This document shows, one piece after another, positions 28,344 through 39,259 of a DNA stretch of 64,000 bases. Origin of the DNA: Agapanthus africanus (lineage: Eukaryota > Streptophyta > Magnoliopsida > Asparagales > Amaryllidaceae); NCBI GenBank assembly GCA_030015575.1, contig JASDDO010000006.1, forward strand, positions 379,648,137 through 379,712,136, written 5' to 3'. The first letter of the stretch is position 1. Each line of letters opens with the position of its first letter. The notes below the pieces were generated by a model that did not search any database, was not told the origin of the DNA, and saw only the letters and a program-made list of their open reading frames with translations. A program made the position numbers and the translations under genes.

Positions 28344-30839
28344 TGTTCTCTCATAAAAAAATGAGGCAGCGCTTCTCGTTTTAGACACTTGAGCGCTCTG
28401 CGTGCAAAGCATGTGGGCACCTATCTCTGTTAGAATTAAATTCTAAGGCGTCGCCTCACGTTTAGACACGTGAGCCCTCTGCATGCAAAGAATGTGGGCG
28501 CCTATATCTGAATCCTAAAGCGGCGCCACGTGTCAGACACATGAGCGTCAGCGCCCAAAGTTGAAGCAATATACTTTGTGTAGAATTAAATTCTACATGG
28601 GAAAATATTTCTCTAAACAAATAAAATAAGAAAGAAGGATATTCTCAGTTAAACAGATAGGCGTTGGATCAAAAATCCAAGGGCGACTTTTAAAGAAAAA
28701 ATATATAAAAAATCAAATCATCCAAAGATAGAATTAAATTCTATTGGGAGAAAATATATACCCGATCTTTTTTGTTAAATAAGAAACGTTGCTCTGTAAA
28801 CAGAGAACCGTTGGATCAAAAATCTAATGGTGATTAAAAAATCACCATTTAAGTCAAAAGATAGAATTAAATTCTATGCGTGGAAAATATTTCCATCAAT
28901 CTTGTTAAAAACAAGAAAAATATATTCTGTTAAACAGAAAGCCTTGGATCTGAGATCCAACGGTGATTGAAATCACCACTTGATTATGAAATCAAGTCGG
29001 GATCTTTTAAATGAGAGATTCTCTCAACTAATCAATAGTTTTCTCACACCCTATATAAAGGACCGTAGAGGTCAAAATTAGAGACACACATATGAGAGGA
29101 ATCAACTCAATAAGGTGATAGAAGCAAAAACCGAGAATTTAATTCTTTTTTAAGAACATCTTCTTTCTCTTCTCAAACCCTGGATAAACAGAGAGATCAA
29201 AACATCTCATTTGCATATTATATATATATATATATATTAACTCTCTAAAAAGAAGAAGTTAGTTCTTTCTCTGGATCTGAGATCCGCAAGTCAAATCTCC
29301 CATAAGTTGAGAATTCAATTCTCATCGGGAAAATCTTGTTCTTCAGAATCAAAGATCTAGAAGAAGACTATCTTGTTTTATCAGCCCCTATATAAACACA
29401 ATGGAAGAAAGGACATAAAAAATGGATTTCATACTCTAGAAGCTTAGTTCCTTCATAACCAAGAACTTAGTTCTTATAAAATCTGATCCCAGATCTTCAA
29501 AATAATGATCTTGGTGATCATTAATGGTCAAAATACCATTAATAGAATTTTAACTTCTCTCAAAAAACCTGGACAGAGGTTAAATCTCTAAAGATACAGC
29601 GTCTCACGTGATATCCGCGTGAGTGCTCAAAAGATTTTATGAAGACAGCGTCTCACGTGATACCCACGTGAGCACACAGAAGGCCCATGAAGATAGCGCC
29701 TTATGTACCATATACATGAGCGCCCATAACCAAAGACCCAGTGCCTCATGTGCCATACATGTGAGCGCTTGAAAAACACCAATTCTGAGCCCTCACATGA
29801 TACCCACGTGAGCGCCATAAAAAAGGAGAATGTTTAGCACTGATTGGGTAACGCCCAAATTTGAGCATCTCACGTGATACCTACGTGAGCATCAAAATCT
29901 GAGCGTCTCACATGATACCCACATGAGTGCAAAAGTTTAAGAGCCTCACGTGATATCCACGTGAGCGCCAAAGCCTAAGCGCCCCACGTGATACTCACGT
30001 GAGTGCCAATACATAATCTGGATATTATATCCACAATCTAAGTGACTAAGTGCCTAGCACTGACAGGGCAATGCCCAAGCCTTGGCATCTTACATGATAT
30101 ACACGTGAGTCTCATAAACTAAGTGCTTAGCACTGAGTGAGAAATATAGAGCCTAATATTCAGTCCAAAAGGGACTAGGCTTTCTGAAAATAAAATTCTG
30201 CGATTATAGATCAAATGAGCCTATATGCTCACTGTAATCGAGCCCATATGCTCATCCCTATTAAATTGATCTGAACAAGATTAATGATCCTGAACTATAC
30301 TTCTAAGTTGATCTTAGTCTCATATGAGACTAACGTATTCTTAGCCTATACGCTTATATATTTAAGTCAACCTTAATATTAAACAAGATTAACGACCCTT
30401 AAACCCCTGAACAAATGGAACATATGACTTAGGTTCAAACCCAAGTCTAATATATACAGATTTGGACTAATCCGTGCCCTATAGGCGACGACATAAACTA
30501 GTATCCATATACAATCCACGGGAAACCATAATAAACAACATATATAACACAACACAAAATGATCTACTAGAGCAGATGAATGTTGTTATCGCAATCGTAA
30601 CTAACTGTAGGGCTTGCGCCTGTAAGGAAGACCGTCCCTACAATAAAAAAGCCCTCACAAATAAGGGGGAATCTATAAAGTCTGCTACATCGATCACATC
30701 TGTCCAAACCTATGATATACGGTACCATAAATCAACTTGGTATTTTCGGAGAGATGGACGGATATGTTCCAAATAATATCTGCACCCAAATTCAAGCAAG
30801 ACGTTCTAACCCAGTTTGTCTCTGTTTCGACGGTAAACA
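28344..30839 (+). repeat. Diverged solo LTR C related to T1/T2
   Basis: About 2.5 kb, the size of the T1 LTR. It has the same landmarks in order: short-palindrome-rich U3, TATATAAAG at 29053, the TAATCCGTGCCCTATAGGCG block near 30470, GGGCTTGCGCCTG near 30613, TCGGAGAGATGGACGG near 30748, and an end resembling CGGAGGGGAACA. Candidate borders are TGTTCTC at 28344 and TAAACA at 30839, flanked by CCTTT and CCTTC. These would be a target duplication with one change. No internal element sequence is attached. Confidence 0.6.
29596..30115 (+). repeat. Array of G-box palindromes in LTR C
   Basis: About ten units of the form CTCACGTGATACCCACGTGAG (varied) lie 30-90 bp apart. Each holds two CACGTG or CATGTG cores in inverted order, followed by words such as GCGCC. 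It is probably a regulatory U3 block; binding is inferred. Confidence 0.75.
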
Positions 30840-31394
30840 CCTTCCTCGTCGGCCAATCCTCTTTCAAGCTGTCCAAGCCGTTGACCTTCCTTTTGAAAAT
30901 CTCCTTACCCCCTCTCGCTCTGTCATTACCATTCCTTCCCTTCCCTATCTCCTTGCCTCAAGGATCTGATCTTCGGTTAATCCAATCCCTTCTTTTTTTT
31001 GTAACGACTTCGTTTATAATGTACAAAATTTTTTTAAAGTTAAAATACTAAATGGAGTATTTGCAACCCTGAGTATGCAATAAATATTTAATTTATTTAA
31101 GAACAGCAAGAAAGCACTTGTAGCTCATTGGTAAAACCTTGCACTGCTGTGATGTAGCCCCTGTGTTCAAATCCCCTCAACCACATATTATTTTTGCAGA
31201 TTTTAGTTTTAAACTTTTTGGGAAGCCCAAAAGTTTACACGTGCAATACACGTAAAAATGAAAAGTCTCATAAATCAAACATGTGCACTGAGATATATGA
31301 ACAGACACTGACACATGGCCCCAATCCAAGACCCCACAACCCTAGATCGGCCGGCCATAATCGCTTTGGGGCCGGCGCCATCGGGCCCCCCATC
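30840..31394. other. Unassigned stretch before T2
   Basis: No gene is seen. It includes a tRNA-like segment (31111-31190) and a GC-rich part (GGCCGGCC at about 31350) directly before the T2 insertion. The host text resumes at 44896. Confidence 0.4.
31111..31190 (+). ncRNA. tRNA-like segment, possible SINE head
   Basis: TAGCTCATTGGTAAA (31121-31135) fits a polymerase III A box, and GTTCAAATCC (31165-31174) fits a B box at the usual spacing. The D-arm and acceptor do not pair well, so this is not a functional tRNA gene. It could be a degraded tRNA or the head of a SINE. Confidence 0.35.
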
Positions 31395-31399
31395 GGTGA
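31395..31399. repeat. Left target-site duplication of T2 (GGTGA)
   Basis: GGTGA lies next to the T2 LTR end and recurs at 44891-44895 beyond the other LTR. The perfect 5-bp match defines the T2 borders. Confidence 0.92.
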
Positions 31400-33711
31400 T
31401 GTTCCCCTCCGAAAGACGGTGCACAGGACTGCGAAGTCCTGACACTGAGATTCGGGGCAGATACTATTTGGTTTTATCCGTCCACCTCTCCGAAGATGCC
31501 AAGTTGATTTATGGCACCGTGTATCGAAGGTTTAGAAGGATGCGGCCGATATAGCAGACTTCGTCAGATTCCCCCTCGATTGAGGGGTTTTTGATTGTGG
31601 GGACGCTTTTCCCTACAGGCGCAAGCCCCTGCAGTTAACTACGCTACCGCATCGCGGTAACAACTCTCCTTCTCCAGAATTTCACTTCGTGTCGTGTGTG
31701 TTTGTTTTGTTTGTGGTTGTCCGTGGATTGTATACGGAGACTAAGTGATGCCGTCGCCCGTAGGACGTGGATTAGTCCAAATCCGTATTTACTTAGATTT
31801 GGGTTTGGTGGTTTAGTTTAAGGATACGTTAGCTCTATTTAAGGCTAAGATCAACTTAAACTTTTGTTAAGGATACGTTAGTCTAATTTACAGACTAAGA
31901 TCGACTTAACGGGATCGTTTGGATCCGACAAGAGAGCGATTGTCTCTATTGTTCCAGTTTAGGGACGTGGTGGTCCATGTTCCAGTTTAGGGACGTGGTG
32001 GTCCATTGCCAGTTTAGGGACGTAGGGGTCCATGTTCCAGTTTAGGGACGTGGTGGTCCAACATTAGTTTAGGGACGTTTCGGTCCATGAGTTAAAGGAC
32101 CCCACAGTCCGTGTATGGTGTATGGTTATTGGGACCCCTCACCTCTCTGACGTCGTTGAAGGATTACAACGATAGGGGTCAGAGGAGTTCAGAGATGTAC
32201 CCTTGAACCGGACGTAAATTGATTTAGGAGAGCAATCTTGCTCAATCAATTTAATTTGAGGACTTACGGCCGTGATTGGGCTAAGTCCAGTTGAGAATAT
32301 ATTCAACGCTTTGCATTGCATTTTTTTATTTTGTTTGGGCTCTGCCCATTTATAAATGAGGCAGAACATCAATTCTGTCTGGGTTCTGCATTTTATTTTG
32401 TTTGGGCTCTGCCCTTTTATAAATGATGCAGAGCATCAATTTTACTTGGGCTCTGCCATTTTATTGCATTGCAATCTCTTTCGGCCTACTAGGCCTTTTT
32501 GATTTGGGCCTGGCCCTTTAATAAACAATGCATTGCATTTGTCAGGAGCTTTGCGCCAATCAATGAGCGCAACCGCTTGTGGTGATGACACGTGTCTCAC
32601 AAGCGCAGTGCGCTGCGCCAGTGCGCTGCGCTTGCGCTGCTGACACGTGGCGCGCTCTGGTGAGTTGCGCCAATCTCAAAGAGCAAGGCTCTTTCTTAAA
32701 AGCGCATAGCGCAAGTGATTCAGATGCTGACACGTGGTGCTCTCTGGTGGCTTGCGCCAACCCAGGAGCGCAGCAGTGCAGTTTTTGCAAGTGCAAGGCA
32801 CTATTTCAATAATCTTGAGAATCTTTAAGATTCCAGAACCAATGGTTCGTAAAAAAGTGCAAAGCACTGTTTGATTTCTTGATCTAATTTAGATCAAAGA
32901 AAACAAGTTTTTCTTGTTTTTCTTGTTTCAGAGAACCAGTGATTCATAAAAAAGTCCAAAGCACTGTTTATTATATGAAGATCATTGATCTTGTTCTTAG
33001 ATCAATGATCTATTAGAAGAAATTCTTCTATTTTATATGAAGGTTTTTACCTTTTTCTTAAAATTTCTTCAGAGTTCTCTCTGTTTTGAGGTTCTTAATC
33101 TCTCATAATGTTGATGATCTTTTGAGTTGGGGTCTAGGGGTCTTTATATAGTGCCCATTAATTAGTTAAATTTGTTAAAGAGATATTTCTCTGAGTGATT
33201 TGGGGAATTTTCCCCACTGTTGGATCTTTGATCTAAGGGCTTCTGTTTTACAGAATACAATCTTCTTGTTTTAACAAGAACAGAAAGATCTTATTAGAAT
33301 TTTAATTCTGTTTGGCGTAAATGCACCAGAGCTTGACACGTGTTGCGCAGCGCACAGCGCAGCGCAACTGCGCTGACATGTGTCGCGCAGCGCTTGCGCA
33401 ACTGCGCTTGCTGACACGTGTCGCACAGCGCAGCGCTTACGCAACTGAAGCGTTGCTTTTTTTAATTTTTATTTTAAATAGAGCCTTACTCTGATTCGGC
33501 ACGCTGCCTTGGGCACTGCGCTCTCTGCGCTGGCATGCCTGATTTTGACACGTGGCGTCCTGCGCACAGCGCAGAGGATCTGAAGTGTTGCTTCATTTAT
33601 TAAAGTTTAAATTTTCAAAGTAGAGCTTTGCTCTGATTGGGGAAAGATGAAGCGTTGCTTCATTTCCCGTCTTGGAATTTGAACAGAGCTTTGCTCTGAT
33701 TGGGGTAAACA
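31400..33711 (-). repeat. 3' LTR of T2
   Basis: The repeat is 2,312 bp. On the minus strand it starts TGTTTACC at 33711 and ends GGGGAACA at 31400. It contains GGACC repeats (31965-32095), short hairpin words such as GTGCAAAGCAC, and a minus-strand TATATAAA at 33150-33143. Confidence 0.93.
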
Positions 33712-33727
33712 AATGCCCCTCCACCGT
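33712..33727 (-). promoter_or_regulatory. Polypurine tract of T2
   Basis: On the minus strand GGTGGAGGGGCATT precedes the 3' LTR directly, matching the T1 tract in sequence and place. Confidence 0.8.
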
Positions 33728-33817
33728 TGCGCTCACGTAGCCCCAAACGCGAGCGCAACGGTGGCAGAATTCCAACCGTTGCGGCAACTTTTGGAAGTTG
33801 AAAGGGCACTTGACGCC

Positions 33818-33825
33818 TATAAATA
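33818..33825 (+). promoter_or_regulatory. Antisense promoter TATA box of T2
   Basis: TATAAATA is followed by GGACC text, 107 bp inside the 3' LTR. It is homologous to the T1 box at 21819-21812. A leader exon would run from about 33850 to 33939. Confidence 0.65.
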
Positions 33826-33939
33826 GGACCTTTGGCCCTTCACAGATGATCATCATCTCCAAGAATTTTATTTTCAGAATCTCAGAGCCTTGCTCTCTTG
33901 TTTAACACTTTTAAAAGTTCAAACTTTAGAGAATTTTAG

Positions 33940-34224
33940 GTAAAAAAATTAATTTGGATTAAATTAAATCAATTTTAAGAGCCTTGCTCTCAATAAATCC
34001 CTGATCTAAAGAAGACCCATTTAGGGTTTCATTTAGCAGAGCTTTGCTCTAAAGGGGTCTAAAGAGGACTAAGGAGAACCCTATTATGGTTCCATTAATA
34101 GAGCTCTGCTCTCCTGAGAGGATTTTATTTGTAACTTCTTGATTCATCGATGGAGCTTTGCCCCTTTTTAAATCATATAGCAAAACTCTTACGAGTTGTT
34201 AATTTTGTCGATCTTCTTTTATAG
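33940..34224 (+). other. 5'-UTR intron of the T2 antisense gene
   Basis: The donor is TTTTAG/GTAAAA and the acceptor is CTTCTTTTATAG. The intron lies between the conserved antisense promoter and the ATG at 34230. It contains GAGCCTTGCTC and GAGCTTTGCTC words like those in the T1 leader. The layout parallels T1. Confidence 0.55.
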
Positions 34225-34229
34225 GAGTG

Positions 34230-34736
34230 ATGGACGCCCACATGTACGATCTCGACGAGATTATCTCCTACGGGGACATCCGCCGACTCGGCCGTTCCCA
34301 AAATCGAGAATTTACCAATGTCGAATGTGCAGAGATCATGAGTCGCTTTGACGCGTATAACGGTCAACTGCTTTCTCGGCGCTCCCCTCTGTTGAAGCTT
34401 ATTGTGGGAGCCATCTGGGAAGCGCTTCCCCTATTCTTTACCGGCGTGCCGCTTAGAGCATTGGACGCCGCCGAGGACAAGGTGCACTCAGTGTACCTGA
34501 TGAATTTAATCTCGAAGAGACGGCGAGACAATCTTATCGATCTCTTGCACGAAGCCTTTCAACAGTCCGCTATTCTTGCTGCTTATCGGAGGGTGGAGGA
34601 CATCAGTGGGGATCCCGACGTCCGTGCTCGCGAAAGGAAGAACTCCAGGATGGTTCGTCAAGCTTGGAAAGTTTTGGACAGGGTCACTTTCGAGTTCCTC
34701 AATCCCTGTCCAGGATCTGAGGTTTTGCCGTTGTAA
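34230..34736 (+). CDS. Antisense-gene ORF of T2, 168 residues, unknown function
   Basis: The frame starts at an ATG five bases after a splice acceptor and is driven by the promoter homologous to that of the T1 antisense gene. The product is mixed alpha-helical in character, with charged segments (SKRRRDNL, RARERKN) and an aromatic-rich centre (WEALPLFFTG). I see no signal peptide, membrane segment or known motif. I find no resemblance to the 1,423-residue T1 antisense product, so the two elements carry different cargo in the same place. The frame ends cleanly, and AATAAT and T-rich text follow near 34742. It could be a truncated or unrelated captured gene. Codon usage looks natural and the G+C is higher than in the flanks. 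Confidence 0.6.
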   Translation: MDAHMYDLDEIISYGDIRRLGRSQNREFTNVECAEIMSRFDAYNGQLLSRRSPLLKLIVGAIWEALPLFFTGVPLRALDAAEDKVHSVYLMNLISKRRRDNLIDLLHEAFQQSAILAAYRRVEDISGDPDVRARERKNSRMVRQAWKVLDRVTFEFLNPCPGSEVLPL

Positions 34737-35035
34737 TTATTTGAATAATGTCTTTGTTTATTGTCTTTATGCTTGTAAGAACCCTTTGCAATATGAATGG
34801 AAAATTTCTATTTCAGCTTGTCTTATTTCTCGTTCTAAGTCTTTCGCACATGCATGAATGAATGTGTTTCAAATGCTTGATCAAATGCCCATCGGATGTT
34901 CTTTCTGTCGCTTTCTTCTTTCTTTTAATATCAGTATGCTGCCTTAACAACATGATTGACAGATAATAGAGTAAGCATCTTGGCTTCTTCGAGAGATAGC
35001 GATGGCTTAGGCCGCAGGTTCAGATCTGCTGCCTA
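34737..35035. other. 3' flank of the T2 antisense ORF
   Basis: AT-rich, T-rich text suits a 3' UTR and transcript end. I see no other gene. Confidence 0.4.
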
Positions 35036-35039
35036 AGAC

Positions 35040-35222
35040 TTTTCAACTCTATGAGCCGTGAGGGTCTTATAGAGACTTTTCTCCCTACGGATCGAGAGGA
35101 TCTCGTAGGTGGATTTTCTCCTTAGGAATCGTGAGGATTACTAAGTGTGTTTTCTTTTATAAGTCATAAGGATCTTATAAGAGAATTTTCTCCCTTACAA
35201 GTCGAGAGGACTCGTAAGTGGT
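35040..35222 (-). repeat. Stem-loop array II of T2
   Basis: This is the reverse-oriented counterpart of T1 15719-15895, with five units. Examples (plus strand) are CTATGAGCC GTGAG GGTCTTATAG and CTTAGGAATC GTGAG GATTACTAAG. Several units keep pairing that differs in sequence from T1. Confidence 0.7.
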
Positions 35223-35280
35223 TGGTGAGTTGACTTGTTTCCGAGTCGAAGTATTGCTCCGACGGGGAGGTTGTTGGTTG

Positions 35281-36570
35281 ACTTGTTTCCGAGACGGAGG
35301 TCATTGGCTGACTTGTTTCCGAGACGGAGGTCGTTTGCTGACTTGTTTCCGCGACGGAGGTCGTTGGCTGACTTATTTCCGCGACGGAGGTCGTTGGCTG
35401 ACTTGTTTCCGCGACGGAGGTCGTTGGCTGACTTGTTTCCGCGGCGAGGGTCGTTGGATGACTTGTTTCCGAGACGGGGGTCGTTGGATGACTTGTTTCC
35501 GCGACGTAGGTCATTGGATGACTTGTTTCTGAGACGGAGGTCGTTGGCTGACTTGTTTCCGCGACGGAGGTCGTTGGCTGACTTGTTTCCACGACGGAGG
35601 TCGTTGGCTGACTTGTTTCCGAAATGGAGGTCGTTGGCTGACTTGTTTCCGAAACGGAGGTCATTGGATGACTTGTTTCCGAGACGGAGGTCGTTGGATA
35701 ACTTGTTTCCGCGACGGAGGTCGTTGGTTGACTTGTTTCCGCGACGGAGGTCTTTGGCTGACTTGTTTCTGAGACGGAGGTCGTTTGCTGACTTGTTTCC
35801 GCGACGGAGGTCGTTGGATGACTTGTTTCCGAGACGGAGGTCCTTGGCTGACTTGTTTCCGCGACGGAGGTCGTTGGCTGACTTGTTTCCACGACGGAGG
35901 TCGTTGGCTGACTTGTTTCCGAAACGGAGGTCGTTGGCTGATTTGTTTCTGAGACGGAGGTCCTTGGCTGACTTGTTTCCGAGACGGAGGTCATTTGCTG
36001 ACTTGTTTCCGAGACGGAGGTCGTTGGCTGACTTGTTTCCGAGACGGAGGTCGTTTTCTGACTTGTTTCCGCGACGGAGATCGTTGGCTGACTTGTTTCC
36101 GCGACGGAGGTCGTTGGCTGACTTGTTTCCGAGACGGAGGTCGTTGGCTGACTTGTTTCCGCGACGGAGGTCGTTGGCTGACTTGTTTCCGCGACGGAGG
36201 TCGTTGGCTGACTTGTTTCCGCGACGGAGGTCGTTGGATGACTTGTTTCCGCGAAGGAGGTCGTTGGATGACTTGTTTCCGCGACGGAGGTCGTTGGATG
36301 ACTTGTTTCCGAGACGGAGGTCGTTGGATGACTTGTTTCCGAGACGGAGGTCGTTGGCTGACTTGTTTCCGTGACGGAGGTTGTTGGCTGACTTGTTTCC
36401 GCGACGGAGGTCGTTGGCTGACTTGTTTCCGCGACGGAGGTCGTTGGCTGACTTGTTTCCGAGACGGAGGTCGTTGGCTGACTTGTTTCCGAGACGGAGG
36501 TCATTGGTTGACTTGTTTCCGCGACGGAGGTCGTTGGTTGACTTGTTTCTGCGACGGAGGTCATTTGCTG
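35281..36570. repeat. 30-bp minisatellite of T2, 43 units
   Basis: Units start ACTTGTTTCC and include GCGACGGAGG or GAGACGGAGG. All 43 are exactly 30 bp, with no length change over 1,290 bp; a degenerate unit or two precede at 35224. The unit contains no stop in several frames on both strands, so four long overlapping frames appear (decapeptide repeats such as FPRRRSLADL on plus, NDLRRGNKSA and TSVAETSQPT on minus). I treat these as repeat by-products, not genes. It occupies the place held by the 157-bp repeat in T1. Confidence 0.93.
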
Positions 36571-37235
36571 ACTCTAGGTTGTCTGTGAACCGTAGAGTCT
36601 TGGAACTGGGGACTTTGCCATAGCTCCGATTGGTGATGTCACGTCCATGTCCTGCTGGAATGAGGAGGAACGCCACTGTTGGTCTCCAGGCTGTAGATGT
36701 GGTCGTCGAGATCTGACTTCCCTTTGACGCAGCCTGGTGGGGAAATGTAGTCCCCTTTTTGTTTGTGCCCTTGGATTGTATACAAGGATCGATGTGATCT
36801 CAACTGTAGGGCAAAAGTTTCATTCATTTTTATTATTTTATTTCCGCGATGCTCTATCATTTCAGCTTTTTACATCGCGAAAGTCGCGATTACCCAATCA
36901 TTTCTGCTATTTTTCGCAGTGCCCAATCATTTCGGCTATTTATTTTATTTTTACTCGCTGCTTTTTATTGCGAGTTGCCCAATCATTTCGGCTGCATTGT
37001 ATGCATACGTTTTTACTTGCTGCTTTTTATTGCAACTTGCCCCATCATTTCGGCTATTTCGTATGCATGTGCGGCCTACCGGCTTTTCACCGTAAACCCA
37101 GAATTAGACACCGATTTCGGCATCAGCACCGCTACAACTGGGATATTGCCAGGAGAGAATCATCATTTGCCTTCGTCGATGTCGAACAAAGGTGGCTTAG
37201 CGAACAGGGTTAAGGTCCTGTCAGCTAAGGCTTTT
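36571..37235 (-). other. Conserved non-coding segment of T2
   Basis: Reversed counterpart of T1 14330-14845: several copies of GCCCAATCATTTCGGC, and the hairpin ACTCGC...GCGAGT. The plus-strand frames here (36737-37316) have no independent support. Confidence 0.55.
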
Positions 37236-37239
37236 GACT

Positions 37240-37765
37240 TCATAAGCCGTAAGGGTCTCACAAAGGTACTTCTCCCTACAAGTCGTGAGGATCTCGTAGG
37301 TGTATTTTCTCCTTAGGAACCGTGAGGATTCCTAAGTGTATGTTCCTCTGTAAGTCGTAAGGATCCTACAAGAGGGTTTTCTCCTTATAAATCGAGAGGA
37401 CTTATAAGGGTTGTTCACCATGCGAACACATCCCCAGTCACGGATGGGACTTGGTTAGGGAAATGTTTATTCGCACCCGTGGATTGTATACAAGGGTCAG
37501 TATTAAACCGCTTGTAGGGCAATATCGAAGGTTGTGTGTGTGGGGGGGTGCTTAAGCACAGGTTTAGGTCTCTGTAACTTAAGACTTTCAAATCTTATGA
37601 GCCGTGAGGGTCCCATAAGAGAGTTCTCCTTACGAGTCGTGAGGATCTCGCAAGTGTATTTTCTCCTTAGGAATCGTAGGGATTCCTAAGTGTATTGCTC
37701 CCTTATGAGTCGTAAGGATCTCATGCGGGTGGTTTTTCCTTACAAGGTCGAGAGGACCCTGTAAG
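37240..37765 (-). repeat. Stem-loop array I of T2
   Basis: Reversed counterpart of T1 13690-14285. The unit at 37739-37765 (CTTACAAGGTC/GACCCTGTAAG on plus) corresponds to T1 13692-13718 and differs at both members of one base pair. Downstream (37780-38120) are two copies of a GGGTTTTCA...CGGAGCCC block and AT-rich text; no gene. Confidence 0.7.
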
Positions 37766-38318
37766 TGTCTTTTAACGAGGTTGCGTCCTTTCGGGTTTTC
37801 ACAAACACTCGTCGGTAGTCCTGCTGTTTTTACTCACGGAGCCCTTTCGGGCTTTCATCCGTGCCCATTTTGCTTATGGATATACCTTTTTTTTTATTCT
37901 TTTTACTTTTATATATTTTTTTTTACGAGGTCGCGCCCTTTCGGGTTTTCACGAACACTCGCCGGTAGTCCTGCTGTTTTTACTTACGGAGCCCTTTCGG
38001 GTTTTCATCCGTGCCCATTTTGCTTATGGACATACCGTTTATTATTATATATTTTTTATATATATATTTTTTATATTTATATTTTTTATATTTTTTTTTT
38101 ATTCATCTCATCAGCCTAAGGATGCTGCGGTAGTAGTTTAAGGACGTTTCTGTCCGTCATTAGTTTAAGGACGTTTCGGTCCGCCATTAGTTTAAGAACG
38201 TTTCGGTCCGCCATTAGTTTAGAGACGTTACGGTCCATGGGGCTTTCTCTATGAATGAGCATGATGCCCCCGGCATATCCATCTTTCTCGGAGCATGTGG
38301 TTGTGGCGGGCTCACCTT

Positions 38319-39259
38319 CTAGTTTTCAGACAGCGCGAGTCCTCCTTGGCGGAATGTCCTTGGCCGGGTCAATCTTTCATATGAGCGCGTCATCTTTGCT
38401 TTATAGGCCTCCAGATTTTGTTGCGCTATAAGCCGGGTTTCATCAAGGGCATCAAGCTCTTCAAGCCGAAGGTGAGCATTTTCTTCGTCCGTCAGCTCGT
38501 AGTGGACCGCCACTCGTAGGGAGGGTAACTCTATCTCGAGGGGGAGTACTGCTTCTGTACCGAATACTAACGCATATGACGTTGTGTTCGTGGCTGTCTT
38601 GAACGTAGTTCGATACGCCCATAGAGCTTCTTGCAGTCTCTCGTGCCAGTCCTTCTTATTTCGGGAGACCGTTTTCTTCATGATTTTTGTCAAGGTCTTG
38701 TTGAAGGCTTCAGCTAGACCGTTAGCTCGCGGATTCTAAACCGAGGAATATCTCCAGTCTATATTGTGTTGTTGCGCGAAGCGACTGATCTTGTGGCTTC
38801 TGTAGGCTGGCCCGTTATCGGAGATGCTCCGTCGCGGAGTTCCAAACCGATATATGACGTGCGTCTTGAAGAAGTGGAGGATATTCTCCGTCTTCACTTC
38901 CCTCAGCGGTACTGCCTCTGCCCATTTGGAGAAGTAATCAGTCGTCGCCAGGATGAAACGATGTCCTCTGGACGACGCTGGTTCGATGGGGCCGACTATG
39001 TCAGTTCCCCACATTTCGAATGGCCAGCTAGCCATTGTCAGGTGTAGAGGATTTGGGTGTTGATGGATGAAGTCCCCATGAATTTAGCACGAGTAGCATA
39101 GCTTCGCATATTCGAGGCAGTCCTGAATCATCGTGGGCCAGTGGTAGCCCATCCGTTTGATCTTCAACTTCATCTTTGGGCCTGCTTGGTGAGAACCGCA
39201 GAGTCCGTCATGAACTTCATGAACGACTCTTTTCGCTTCGTCAGGTCCCAGGATCTCAA
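38319..39259 (-). pseudogene. Broken integrase of T2
   Basis: This covers most of the integrase, homologous to T1 pol from about residue 1112 to 1420. Relative to T1 there is a TGG-to-TAG stop and a one-base deletion at the upstream junction (about 39245-39262), and a TAT-to-TAG stop at about 38737 just before the catalytic Glu segment. The D-D core motifs and the ANGLAEAFNK-type Glu motif are still recognisable. The C-terminal GPY/F module is missing: the frame ends at 38319 after FRQGG and unrelated text follows. It cannot make a working integrase. Confidence 0.85.

Noticed and set aside
35164..36676. Four long overlapping frames (379-493 residues) encoding decapeptide repeats
   Set aside because: They arise because a 30-bp repeat without stops stays open in several frames on both strands. 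No start context, promoter or domain favours one as a gene.
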